From Synaphobranchus kaupii (taxonomy: Eukaryota; Chordata; Actinopteri; Anguilliformes; Synaphobranchidae): 64,000 nt of DNA. Location of the stretch: NCBI GenBank assembly GCA_029718625.1, contig CM056377.1, positions 34,638,653 through 34,702,652 on the forward strand. The letters are read 5' to 3'. Both the position numbers and the translations under genes were made by a program. Shown here in pieces: positions 40,491-54,200 of the stretch; within the stretch, counting starts at the first letter, position 1, and every line of letters begins with the position of its first letter. Below the pieces are notes generated by a model. That model was given only the letters and a program-made list of their open reading frames with translations. It was not told the DNA's origin and made no database searches.

Positions 40491-42427
40491 GAATATTGAC
40501 AATTATAATTAGGACTGAGCCTAGCCTTTTTGTTGTAGCCTACAGTGAGTGGTCTACATCTTTTCAAACAAGCTTCACTTTCCATTCATAATAAGTTACA
40601 AATACTACAATACAACAAACATTGGTGTCCATATCAGCATCGCACAAGTGCGTTTATTGTCATTCTTCTCATTACAGATGGGTGTAAGAAAAAGAATGTA
40701 CCTCCAGGACCACAATGCAATATAATAAAAACAAGATAGAGATAAACAATTAAAAACAGAAATAAATACAGGAATCAGCCCAACATAAAAAAGAAAAAGA
40801 CAATGTACAATAAATGCTAAGTATGCATTTTTCCTGCTTGGGGGATTTATATTAAAGTCAAACTGGACTGCATATGATCCACGAAAATGGTTTGATTGGT
40901 TTTTGAATAGGATATGATCTTGCATGCATTGTTTGGGAAAGCCCTGAAATTAGCAACTCACCATACGCTCGGTTGCGATTTACGCCATAAACCTGGTTTG
41001 AGTAGGCGGGCTGTGCAGGGGCGACTCGCAGTCTAATCTGACTGCAAAATTGCAACAAGGTCCGCCAAAATCGTACTGTGGTCCTGCGATCTAGACTGAC
41101 ACCCCACACAGTGGCTTTCCTCCCACTTCGGCACACGGCGAGTCAAACTGGCTCAGGCGCATGAAAATCCGTGACGAAATTGCCACTTCACCAGTGCGAT
41201 GGCGGAAAATAGAGCACTTCATTTCAATGTTCAAAGCACTGAACATGTATTCCCTTGCCATTTCTAATATTCATACAAATACATGGTTTTGAAATCCAGT
41301 ATTTTAATCAAATCATATACAGCTTGACATTTTTTTTATATTGTCGGAGAATTGCTGAGTTACATGACTTGATCTGTTACAATTAGTTACATACAACAGT
41401 TAAACCATGTCCTACACTGTTGGGACATATTTCAATATATTTATGTTGGGCTAGACATTTATCTAATTCATTCTGTGTAAAAACAGCTTATCCTAACTAC
41501 ATTTCCTTGCAGTTTAGCATTCATTTCTTTTGAAGACTGGCCATTAAAATGTAGCCAAACATGCAAGCATTACTTGATACACATTTTTTCTACCTCAAGT
41601 TCCAAAAAGAATGAACATAATATAAGGACAGTCCATCTGCATTTCTCTTCATACAAATCTTTACCTACAAAAAAAAATAAAAATTACATGGTGATTTCGG
41701 TTTTTATTTAATGTATTCCATTTATTTCACAGGGACCATGTGTAATTTTTAACACAGTTCACAGAGTGAAATATGATGCATCATACCTATGAGTTAGCTA
41801 CAGCTAATTTCCATCTGCAGTCCCTTAGCAGGTCATAAAATATAAAATCTGTACAAAATGGAATTGATATAACTGTATCCATACTAAAAATAAAACACTT
41901 GTATATCATATGGAATTCTAACATACATATTCTAATGTTGGTAGCTTGAATGTCCCTTTATCCAAGCTTTAGCAATAACTCAAATGTGAGAATACCAATG
42001 CACATCTTGGCAGTTTCAAAATTTTATGAATTATGTATGTGCCTAAAATCAAACAAATTAAATTTAACAGTGTTAATCATTTTCTTTATGCATTTTTTTT
42101 TTCTTCCCCAGATGAGTCAAAGAATTCCAAGATTCAGTAACAATATTAACCTTTTCACCATTAATAAAAATATTGGATTATGCCCACTTGCTTTGTTTTT
42201 TTGATACACACACAGTTGTTAACAATGTCTAAAATGTTGTTCACAATGTCTAAAATGTGAGAACGTAAATGACATAACCTGTACATAATTACGCCAGCGC
42301 CCATTTATAGCTTATGGACTTCTCACACATACAGCCATAGTGCTTTGTGTATGAAAAATGTTGATGCTTGTGCTTGAGTTGCTTGTGATAGAAAGTAACA
42401 GTAAAATAAGCCTCACCAATTTAAATG
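40491..42427. other. Intergenic and sgta 3' UTR
   Basis: Part of this is probably the sgta 3' UTR: minus-strand AATAAA hexamers occur at 41703-41708 and 41721-41726, about 0.7 kb past the sgta stop. A GC-richer patch at about 40950-41170 has no recognisable coding content. Confidence 0.4.
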
Positions 42428-44549
42428 TCAAGGCTGCTCCTCATTGCTAGAACTAGGTGGCCGACTCCGAACCTGGTTCCTCAGCTGTTCAATCAGCTCT
42501 GGATTCTGCTGTTGCATCTGCTGTGCAAATTGTTGGCCCCTACACATAAATGGACAGACATAAAGATATCATGTGCCAATCACCCATAAGCCACGTTTAA
42601 AATAAAATGCATGAATTGTTGCACCCATCATACATAATGTGTGCATCTCTGTGTTCAGACTAAGAGCTTAGCATAATGATTGAGCCCCACTTTTCTACTG
42701 GTGAACTTACGCATAGATGAGGCCCGAGAGGTCACCGGGACCCGCACCGCCACCCACCGGTGCAGCCGTCGCCGCAGTAGAACCATAAGCCCCCGACATC
42801 ATTCCTGACATCCTTAGAAAGAAGAGGAAAAACCCAAGAGGTTATGCGAGATGGATTACATGATTACCATTTCAATTCGCTTAACTTCGCGTCACAAATG
42901 AATTGCCACAATCACGGTCTATTCAGAGTTAATACAGAGATTCAACATGCATTTTATCTAAATCCCATGGTGTTACAAAAATACACAAGCCATAGGGGCA
43001 AATATCACCGTGTGCGTTATCATTCAATAGGCTCTTACATTTGCTGCACTTCTGGGTTGTTCATTAGAGTAGAAGCCTAAAAAAAAAAAGTAAAGTATCA
43101 GTTATTGCACTGACCCTTTACTTGTGTCTGTGCCTGCCAAGCTGTTGGCAGACCGGCACTTCTATGAATTACAGATGGGTTACTTATCGCATGAAGACAA
43201 AATTATAAGTGTTAGGCCATTTCATATTACCATGTTCATGAACCCAGGATTACTGAGCAAGCCTGCCAGTTCAGCTCCGCCCATTCCAACGGTCTGAAAA
43301 CAAAAACGCGTATGATAAGGCAACGACTCGTATCATTCGCGGCCATATGCACAGTCACAATGTAAACTAATAATTGTAAAAACTCACTGGACTCGTTTCC
43401 TTCATTTTCTGCTCGGCTATTTTCAGGTTGGATTTATAAGTGTCATTTTCAGGATCCAGCTCCAGTGCTTTCTGGTAGTAATCTACAGCTTCTGTGTGTT
43501 TGTTTAAACTTGCCAGAGCCAACCTAAAGACAGAATTTAAATAACATGCGGTCAGATTTTGATTGTTAATGCGCTTCACAATTAACAACAACCCAACAGG
43601 GTTTTGGCGACTGACACCACTGTCTGTCCTACCCCATTCTGCCATACGCTTTGCTGTAGTCAGGGTCAATTCCGATGGCAAGTTCACAGTCCTGTACAGC
43701 TCCTGCATAGTTTCCCAGTTTACTGTATGCTGCAGCCCTGAAACGTGAAACAAACACACTCCAGTACATGTGCAAATCTGAGGGAAATATAATTTTAGCT
43801 CAAACAACGCATCAAAATGAATTACAATGCAGTCTCAGTAAAAAAAACATTGTCGATCCATACCTGTTACAGTAGTAAACTGCATTCTGTGGGTTTATTG
43901 CAATGGCCTTTGAGTAGAATTCCACAGCTTCACTGAAGTTCTCATCCTTCATTTGGTCATTTCCTGCATACCATAACAACAGCATATAATTGCCTGCGCC
44001 TCTCTGCAGAATGCAATAAGAGGACTGAATGTGGGATTACTGCGTTTGCACAACTCAAACCTTCTGTTTTGAGCCTCTCCGCCTCAGCAACATCCTCTTC
44101 AGTTGGGTCCACTGGGACAGAGTTGACATTTACCTGGGGGGTCTGTGGATCCTAAAACAACAAGAGCATTGAAACATATTTGCACTCTTTAGACTACACC
44201 TGTAACAGGTAAATAAAACACAAAGAATTATCACACAATACCGTGACTGAAGCTGCTGCAAAAAGCTCTGGCAATGTTTGTGTGACTGCTAAACTCTTGT
44301 CTTCAGTGGAGACACCAAAAGCCGTCTCCAGGCATTGGATAGCAACTGGAAAGCAAACAGGTTGCCTTTGAAAGTGTGTATGCCTTTTATTAACGTACTG
44401 AAATATACAAAAGTGAACAGTTAATTCTGAATCAAATAACTTGGTTTACCTTCTAAGCTTTCCTGTGCATCTGAAGATAAGCCTCCACTGTCAAGTTGAT
44501 TGTGAAGAAATTCAATGATGGAGAATGCAAGACGCCTTGTATCTGTCAT
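42428..44549 (-). CDS. sgta: Small glutamine-rich TPR co-chaperone alpha
   Basis: SGTA is a cytosolic co-chaperone that captures hydrophobic tail-anchored proteins and passes them to the BAG6/GET pathway and Hsp70/Hsp90. Ten coding exons, 44450-44549, 44242-44345, 44061-44151, 43864-43963, 43633-43737, 43388-43523, 43231-43293, 43039-43076, 42711-42812 and 42428-42539, join in frame to 316 residues (human 313). The N-terminal dimerisation domain includes [20 protein letters not shown]. The TPR region (about 98-212) contains [20 protein letters not shown] and ALELDPEND. The C-terminus is rich in Met, Asn, Gly and Gln and ends in [17 protein letters not shown]. It is SGTA rather than SGTB by these stretches and by synteny. 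An upstream non-coding exon probably ends at 45579, before GTAAGAA. Confidence 0.96.
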
Positions 44550-45578
44550 TTTTTGTCAGAGGCTCCAACCTCAGTGATGAGCGGTATTGTTGAACCTGAA
44601 ATATGATGAAAACATTTTAAAAGAAACACTGGTACTCCATATTGTTTGCTATAAACAGCGACAAGTCACATATAGGTGTAGAAACTTATTTTATTAGCTA
44701 CTGTTATTCCTTAAGACAGTCAGCAGTTTAGCTAGACATAATACACTAAATTAGAAACCAAGGTTGTCACCTTCATGCATACATAGACAAGCTTGCCAAC
44801 GAACCAAGAATGCTTTTCGTCGAATTTCTTTAAACAGGGGGATTATTATGAAAGTTAGCTCCAACATCGATTTGCAAATCGTGCAACACTTTAGCAACAA
44901 GTTAATTAACCAATGTAGATTAACTATCCTGCGAATGTTACCCAGGTTTCGAAGTTACCTTAAACTTCCGGATACAAACTTCTATCTCGTCAACGTAGCG
45001 CAAGCCAACAGTGCGGTGCAAAAATCGCATTAGGGCTAACGATAGAAGAAGCTGGGGGAGATGAACCTAAGCAAAGGTATCGCCGTTTCCTAATTTGCGA
45101 CTGCAAACTATAATTATTTTGCTTCAAGGTGGTTGGTTAACAGTGAACTCGCGTCCGTCAACTAAGATTAGCCAGTCAGGTCTGCTTGCTAGCTGGCTAA
45201 CTGGATCAGAACATTCTAGCAAAGCAGGGGTGCTTCGTTAGTTAGGATGGCAACTGGCAAGCTATCCCCAGCTGTTGCTAATATAGACAGTGCTATGGCC
45301 TCCCCGTAGATATTGCTACTTTCACTGCTGTGTAACGGTGTAGATAGCTAAACAACTAGCACGGATTAGCCTGCTAATTTAGCACTAGCTTTATAACTTC
45401 TGTTGGGATTTTCATTAGCTTAGTTGACATAACTAACGTTAGCAAACTAGGCCCATTAAACATTCGCTCAAATGAACACTTAATTTAGAATACATGTATT
45501 AAGTGACAGATAAAAGTGCATTGTTCTTAGTTATCTATTTATCTTAACAAGTTCAGCTGTCTAGAAGTTCATTCTTAC

Positions 45579-46015
45579 CGCTTATTTTGGGGTCTATTGA
45601 AAGCTTCCAAGAGCACACTGCGGTGGTGGGCCAAGTAGTGCTGTAGTAGTTAGCGGCCCTGGCCTGCGTCTCATGTTGAATACGTCATTTCTAGTTCCGT
45701 AAATGCCGTTCAGTTTACATCTAACCTGTGACTTATAAACAAATAATTTGTGTGGACGTTAAATAACGTACAGATATTTATCTGTGCGCATTACTTACAG
45801 CTGTATATTAGGAAAAATCAATTAATATTAAAATAGTTCTCATTAACGTTGGTTTAATTCGACCAATAGAATCGCAAAGTGCCCCCAGGCAACAGGGTGA
45901 TTGACTGGAGGCCCAACCAATCAGTGACGCCTAGAATTGACATGTCCGGGGCGGTTTAGGAAACCTCATTGAGCTTACAACGACTCAGAACAAAGTGACT
46001 CAGTTTTTTTCTATT
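45579..46015. promoter_or_regulatory. Bidirectional sgta/thop1 promoter
   Basis: sgta (minus) and thop1 (plus) are head to head. The likely sgta first exon lies near 45579-45660 and the thop1 ATG is at 46016, so the shared upstream region is only about 350 bp. It contains CCAAT boxes (45863-45867 and 45918-45922) and a TGACGC near 45926. Human SGTA and THOP1 are also adjacent and divergent (known). Confidence 0.55.
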
Positions 46016-49000
46016 ATGGCACCGACAGGTGAGTTTTAACGTGTTCTTTTCTGTATGTAAGTATTTCCATTTATTCGAGTCAGAGTACCGATTGTTTCAT
46101 CAATATATTTTTTTCGAGTAGTCACGATTTGCTGCGTTTAATCGCATACGATTAAGCCAGCTCACATTGAGGATATTGCATGCATGCATGGATGGTCTAT
46201 TCAGCTCCAACTAATTAATCAGCTAAGATTTGCTAGTTAGCTGACTTTCACTAACTGTTGTATCTGTATAATCTGTATACGGGTATAGCTCGTTACGAAG
46301 GAACAATTTAGCCTAGGGTAACGTTAACCGTTTAATACAGAAATCACAGTCAATCTGAACACCGACGCCATCATCCATTCATTAATCTGCTTTTTAGCGC
46401 CGCCTAGATATATGGTGGTCGATTTGCAGTGAACTTGATTTCTCGTCATGCGTAGTTTAGCATTAAATGTCTATGTTTTTCGGTAATGTGAATTTTCACT
46501 TGTTAAAATACGGTATTCGGTATTTACCATGTTTGATTTACAACCGGTCCACGTAGGAGCTGCATCTAACCAGCCAGTCATAGTGTAGCCAGCAAGCCAG
46601 TAGTAAGATATTTAACGTTATCTAACAAGCTGGTTGGGTAACTTTACGAAGTGTGCGACTATCTTGGAATTAAACATCTGAAGAAGAGTCTTTTCTATAA
46701 TAACCATAATAATTTGGGTAGATTACTAGTTTCCATTGGTGTATTTTCGGGTACGGAATCCCCCATAACAGAGCAGAGAGAGGGAAATGACATTCATGTC
46801 TAATGTAGCTAACGTTACTGTGGATCAAATGGTTTGTTTTTCTCTGATCTTGCTGGTCCACGTTCATTCGGACTCATGCGGCACATCCCTGTGATGCAAG
46901 CATGTTGCAGTAATGATCCCTTTCCATGTGCTTGAAGGATTTGTTTGACTTCCGCACCACTGTTTATTGGCGTGCTGGCTCTGTCCATTGAGGGGCCACA
47001 TTGTTAAATTGTGAAAACGTTAAATTGGGAAAACGTGGCAAAAAAGGCTTAACTGAACAGCATTTGAAAACCCCTCGAGGTCCTGCATCGGCACTAAACT
47101 TAAAGCCTTCTGGCATGGTCAGTCACAACTACCTTATTTCAATAAAATAAAAGGTTTAAATATGTAGGGTTTTATAGTCAAATCATGGTTTAGAAATTTA
47201 ATCCCAAATGCAGGAAATGTAAGTTACTATAGTAGTTCACCAGTGCACTTTATAGCAGTGGCAACATATTGAATCATCATACATATTAAACCTTGTGTAT
47301 TCACATTGTTGCTTTTACTGAATCACCGTGATTATGTAGAGGATTAAATGTTTTGTCAATCCTTTGTGGATTGTTAGTATTTGGGCATGCAATGCCTCCT
47401 GTATGCATCAATAAATTTCACAGATACAACAATAACTATAGAAGTACATGCTTATATATTGAGAAACTTTCCGGAAATTTACCATGAGAAGTTAAGGTCG
47501 GGAATTTTGGAAATTTTGTTAGCCTATAACATGGAACTTAAATTTAGTTTGAAAATACACAACTGCAATTCTAGATCATGCAGCATGCTTTGGTTAAAAC
47601 AACCAAATTGAATGCGAATTCAGTTGAATTTCAACCCTGCACTGTGCATTCTTCCATAGAGTACTCAAATGACTACGTCACACTGGTGCGGAAGTGACTT
47701 CCCCGTTCATTTAGACCATAGACATTAACTAAAACTTACTTTTAAACAATTTATAGTGATTATGTCTTACCATCAATTTCCTGGATTGTTCAATATAACA
47801 TTATGTAGTTTTTCTGGACCAGGTTCGAGTATATTTTACGCTTTAGTATTTTTTTTGTGAATATACCAACGCTGGCACCATTTAAAAATGTCTCATAATT
47901 CCCTCCGGACGGTTCAATTAAGTGAAATGTCCGAATTAGCAAGGTGGTATGCACTGCCAAAAATGTCCAGACGAGATGATGATATCTGATTGGTCGAGAA
48001 CCGCCCCTGCGTTGCAGTAATGGATATGTAGTCCGTTAAAGTGGACTACAAACCGGACTACAAATCATTAATCATTACTTTAAAAAATAAAAATTGGAAC
48101 GTGAAATGTATGCTTTATGTCCTTATACCACATAGGCTAATCCAGGAACATTTCGGCTTTCAGATTTCAAGAAATTGCCAATAGTCTCCGAAGTCCATTC
48201 TATCTGTCATAGGGAATTTACTTCCGAAACCAAACTCTGCCCACGTCTGACGTACTCACTTGAGTACTCTATTACATGTGCAGTGCATTCTTTTATGACA
48301 TGCACAGATAATTCCTAGCATCCTGCACACTACTGCAGGGCCCTCTGCATGCACTGTGCATTCTTCCATCACATGCAGAAATAATTCCCAGCATCCTGCA
48401 CACTACAGCAAGGCTATTGAGGCCACACTACTACATTTGAGCCCAAGGACTACATCCATTTTGAATAAATTTTCTTTGGGGAGTCGGGGTGAGGAAATAC
48501 ATTTCTTTTATTCAACATTCATGTTTTTTGTTCAATGAAAGAATCCATTAAAGTTCTACTCACAAATGTTTGCATGGATGTCTGCTTATGACAAAGTAAA
48601 TACAGCTAGTACAAATAACGCCAACATTTCCAGTGTATTCCCGTTAATTGTCATGGAAAGTTTCCACCTCTGAATATTCCCGGAATTTTGCAACCCTAGT
48701 TGTAATTGATATAACCGGTTCATTTAGCTAACTAATGATTATTTTCAGTAACTAAATGGCCATATCTTAGGATCATGTTAGCTATCTATCAAATGTGCAT
48801 AAAATATCTTTCTTACATATGATGTTTGTTGGTGAAACACCGTCTTGCATCTAGGTATAAAACTGGCTAAATTTGTTTGAAAAGTGAAAGTTTTTTAACC
48901 GGCTAGAATGTAGCCAGGCTATATTCGGGTTAAACCTGGGCTAAATTAGGGCTAAATTGACACGTTTATTTAAAAATGTGTGAAAACGCCTCAACCTGAG

Positions 49001-51133
49001 ATATCCACCCCTATAGATGTCTAGATTCTGGCTTTTGCTCACTGGGTATATTTTATTGTCGTTATATGTGGCTGTGGTACTGTAGACCTTTTATGGATTG
49101 CTTCTAAGGAGAAGTAGCATTGACACCACTGGTAACAATATAATCATATGACCACTGGTATAATGAAAGGTCTCCCTGTCAATGATTGTCTTTGGCTAAA
49201 CATTGGTAAATTAGTAGTTTATGTGAATGTTTGCCACAATAAGTCCAAATTTGCACAATATATATCCAGAGGTTGTTCTGTTTCTCTTTACATTATGGAA
49301 GTATGAATGCAGATGTTATTTTGTCCAGATATTGACAGATCAGAATCCATCTTCTGCACCTACACTTTAAATATTGTTTCTAGCTGGCTGCTGGCATCTA
49401 TACTGTTTATTCAGTGATAACATCAGTGGACTGAGAACGGGTTAAGATATGGAAAAATGTAGAAAGTAGACGCTACACAAAAATCCACCAGAGGCCATTT
49501 TCGTGAATTCCGGGACATGAATGAGATCAACACGCTAAATATTATTTCTATTTAGAAAAATGGCAGTCTTGGCCTCGGAGAAACTTTGACTACATACTGA
49601 AATAAAATGACATCAGCCGCCAGAAACCTAGCTTCCTTGGATTGACTGGCCAACCATGTCAGTGACATAAGTTTGTAGGTGGTGAGGAACTTGTGTTCTT
49701 TCACTAAGGTTTTACATGTCTGACTCACCTGGCTTGTCTCTGCATTCGTCCAACTGCTACAGAGCCTTACGAGGCCAGTTTTCTAGGTCTATGTGCAGGT
49801 GGGGTTTGCCTTCAGACTGAGATGATGAGTGGAAGTTCCCTGAAGTAAGGCAGATATAGTGCTAAAGTTGCTTGCGGTCACATTCAGGCTTTTCTGTTCA
49901 GACCTGCTCTCTGATATGCCCCACCAGGACAAGTGGTGATCGCCAATGAGGCGCAAGTATGTTCGGAGAACCGCCTGCGCTGGGACCTGAAGCCGGATCA
50001 AATCCATCAGCTCTCGGACGAGCTGATTGCCAAGACCAAGCTGGTGTATGATTCTGTGGGTGCCCTGGAGCTGGCCAGCGTCACGTATGAAAACACCCTG
50101 AAGGCCCTGGCTGATGTAGAGGTGGAGTACACGGGTGAGCTTGCTTCTCCTAGCAGTGGGTTACAGGGTGGTATGTGGGCACACTGTGCCTAAACCTTGT
50201 GTCACTGTGTGACTCAAGCTGAGTTTCACATTTACACCCTTGCTGTTGGGTATCGAAAAAATAAAAACATGTACATGTGTTTAGCATAGAGCTGCTTAAG
50301 ATGTTACATGGTGTGCTCAGTTGGTGCCTATTGCTCATACTGAAGCACATTAAATGAAATGACAACTAATCTTTTGTAGAGAGGTGTGTTGTTTTTTAAA
50401 GTCAGAAATAAATCAATAAAATTTTATTATTTTGGATAACCCCAATGAACCAGCTGATATTTTAATTGAGGTTGGTATGCATATCGTTAGTTTCCCCCCC
50501 CAAACAGTGATTGAAATTTTCAATAAAAATAATAATAATTTAAAAACATGGTGACAAACGGGCACAGTGCAGTTAATTTGATTGCTCTTATTTATCCTGG
50601 TACCCTTTTATTTTAAAAGGAAAAGATTGATGTGTTTGTGGAGAAAAGTACAGTAAACAAACCTAGGATGAATGAGTTGGTAAGTCCAGATAAATCCATA
50701 GCAGTCACATCTAACCTCTGCATTGCCATTGTAAGCGACGGAAAAGGCCTGAGTTGGCAGGAAAGTGAGAGGCAATGGTATAGGCAATTCAGCAGTTTTT
50801 ACATAAAGGCTAGCTGACCAGCCTATCCTGCAGAAGAGTGCTACTTTCATTGTTAAAAGCCATCGGCTCGTTATAAGGAATATATGGGTACATTTTATTT
50901 TGTGAAAAGTTTTAACATTTTCTGTTGACCAGTAGCCACACACGATGTAAATAAAGCGGCCGTGCAAACATATGAAGACGCATGTCTTGTTTGACTGAGT
51001 TATTTCTCAGTTCTTATTAAAATTAATTCAAAAACTCTTTTCTTAAGCCCTTACCTATTAGGCATGATTAGTGCAGTAGTAGTAGTAGTAGTAGTGTGTC
51101 ACTCCATTTTTCCTCTCGCACACACTTGTGTAT

Positions 51134-51205
<72 letters not shown>

Positions 51206-54200
51206 ACACACACCCACACACCCAAGTGACATAAGATGTGCTTTTTCAGTTCAGCGCAACATGCTGGACTTCCCCCAGCATGTCTCCTCATCCAAAGATG
51301 TGCGCACAGCCAGCACTGATGCTGATAAGAAGCTCTCTGAGTTTGATGTGGAGATGAGCATGCGAGAAGATGTGTACCAGAGGATCGTTGCCCTGGAGGT
51401 GAATCTGCTACGTTGCATTTCTCCATTTTAATGGTGTCCTGTTTCAAAGTAGTCAGCATGCTACGTCTAATATTGTCATTAAATGGCGGCTTTAATTATT
51501 TAATTAGAAACTAACTGGAGACCTACTTCTGGCTAGTGCGATGTAAGAGGCTGTGGAATGCAGCAGTTGTGGTTATGGTCCTAATTGGTTGTGTTTTTTA
51601 TCCACGTTGTAGGAGAAGCTTGATGGAGACGCACTTAGTTCCGAGGCTAAGAGGTACTTGGAGAGACTGATGAAGCTTGGCAAAAGGAATGGCCTGCACC
51701 TCCCTAAAGACACGCAGAACGTGAGACTCCATCCTGAAATGTGGCTATTTAAAAGAATTTAAAATAAAAAGAAAACTGAGCTTTTGGTTCATTTAAAACT
51801 GTGATACTGGCTGTGAACTGCATCATATTAAACCTCTATTCATCTGGTTTCTGTTTGAACAGGAAATCAAAACTATCAAGAAAAAGCTGAGCACGCTGTC
51901 TATTGATTTCAACAAGCACTTGAATGAGGATACGACCAGTCTGCCTTTCACTAGAGAGGAGCTGGGTGAGGATTTAGATTAATATTCACACTTTAATTGT
52001 CTCTCCAGTTAGTAAGGTTACATTTAGCTGATTGCTGCAAATGTGTGTGCGATGATTCTTTTCAGGCGGCCTTCCTGAGGATTTTCTCAGCTCCTTGGAG
52101 AAAGACGATGATGGAAAGCTGAAGATCACATTAAAGTACCCGCACTACTTTCCCACCATGAAGAAGTGTCACGTCCCAGAGACACGCAAGAAGCTGGAGC
52201 AAGCATTCAACTCCCGCTGCAAAGAGGTATGGCGCCATTGAATTTGGGGCTTTCAAATGCAACTTCTCCTTCGAGTGTGGATATGATGACAATATTGTCT
52301 CTAATGCCACAGAGATGTAGTGACGCAGAGAAATCGCTCTTGGGGCGTGATTTACTAAAACCTTTAGTAGCATGTACAAAACCTTTTAGCACACGCAAAA
52401 CTAACACAACCAATGATTGGTGCAAAACAAATACCATGACCAATCATTGGTCATGTTGTTGCTTTTGCGTGCGCTAAAAGGTTTTAGTAAATCAAGCCCT
52501 TGGTGTTTTCCTGTGAGGATAAAATGTTCCCTTCTGTACTACGTGAGGCACATGATCTTCCCAAACTCTTAATCCCTTGTCTTTCTTTCTGCGGCCTCTC
52601 GCTCCCCCATAGGAGAACTCGAATATCCTCAAGGAGCTGGTGAAGCTGCGCTCCCAGAAGTGTGGTCTTCTGGGATTCAGCAACCATGCTGACTTTGTGC
52701 TGGAGATGAACATGGCCAAGTCTGGCAAGAAGGTCTCTGTTTTCTTAGGTACGTGTTCCGGCAGTTTTGGTGCTTGATACTACAGTATTGGTGTAATGGA
52801 TTATGTTTAATCTCATTGTTTGGAAATATTCATTGACCTGGCATGGAATCTGCCCATTTGTACATGGAATTTCCCCTTACTTTTACATTACCAATCGTTT
52901 TATTCCGTATTGTTTTTAAAGATTCAGTTATATACAGGGAATGAGAATGAATGCATATTAACCGTGTCCGTGATCATCAACTGAGATTTTACATGGAAGA
53001 TCAGACCCAAAAGTTGCATTCTTTTCTGCCCATTGGGTCGTTTGGCTAAAGTTCACCAACGAGCGATGTCTTTCACCAATCAGAGGAGCTGTCTCGCAAG
53101 CTGAAGACCCTGGGCGAGGAGGAGCGAGCCATGATCCTGAAGCTGAAGGAGGAAGAGTGTAAGAAGAGGAACCTGCCCTTCAACGGACAGCTGCACGCCT
53201 GGGACACGCGCTACTACATGACTCAGGTGGAGGAGACCCAGTATGCCGTGGACCAGAACCTGCTGAAGGAGTACTTCCCCATGGAGGTGGTGACCCGCGG
53301 GCTGCTGGACATCTACCAGGAATTGCTGGGGCTGTCCTTTGAGCTGGTGGAAGGCGCCCCTGTGTGGCATGAGGATGTCACCCTGTACTCCGTGAAAGAA
53401 AGCCCTTTGGGGCAGGTGGTTGGTCAGTTTTACCTGGATCTCTACCCCAGGTGAGAGCAGCAAGGGGAAGAGGTAAAGGAATGAAAGTTGATGCCTTCAT
53501 GATGAATGAAATGCTGCTACATGCATGTTCAAACCTGTATGTAATGTAAATGCACACGTCCCTGTGTTATATAGAGGTGTTTAGAGTGCAGTCTTGTCTC
53601 TCGCCCTCAGGGAGGGGAAGTACGGCCATGCCGCCTGCTTCGGCCTGCAGCCCGGGTGTCTGCTGCCTGATGGGACCAGGCAGATGGCGGTGGCTGCCAT
53701 GGTGGCCAACTTTAGCAAGCCCACGGCAGACGCGCCTTCTCTGTTGCAGCACGACGAGGTGGAGACCTACTTCCACGAGTTTGGCCATGTCATGCACCAG
53801 CTCTGCGCTGAGGTAAGATCACAAACGGAAGCAAAGCTCAGGACTCCCGGCGTTTTGCTGCTATTATCAAAAATCTTGACACTTTGTGTTCTGTCTCCAG
53901 GAGCCATCTCGACCTGAAGGTTTTCTGCATCACCAAGTCTATTGTTACAGGCGATCCTCTCTGTCTGTTTGCAGGCGGACTTTGCCATGTTCAGTGGAAC
54001 CCATGTGGAGAGGGACTTTGTGGAGGCTCCCTCTCAGATGCTGGAGAATTGGGTGTGGGAGAAGGAGCCGCTGCAGCGCATGTCCAAGCATTACAAGTCT
54101 GGCAGCCCCATCCCCGAAGAGCTGCTGGACAAACTTATCAAGTCCCGCCTGGCTAACACAGGTATTGCCTTCTGCTTCACTACACTGGAAGATGGGAATC

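Noticed and set aside
44764..45033. 89-codon plus-strand ORF between sgta exons
   Set aside because: It lies in the sgta 5' intron on the opposite strand, with no family signature and no splice support.
51058..51459. Long ORFs on both strands around a CA repeat
   Set aside because: The microsatellite lacks stops; only the thop1 exon at 51250-51398 is real coding sequence.
53080..53463. 127-codon minus-strand ORF
   Set aside because: Antisense shadow of thop1 exon 8 (53084-53450).
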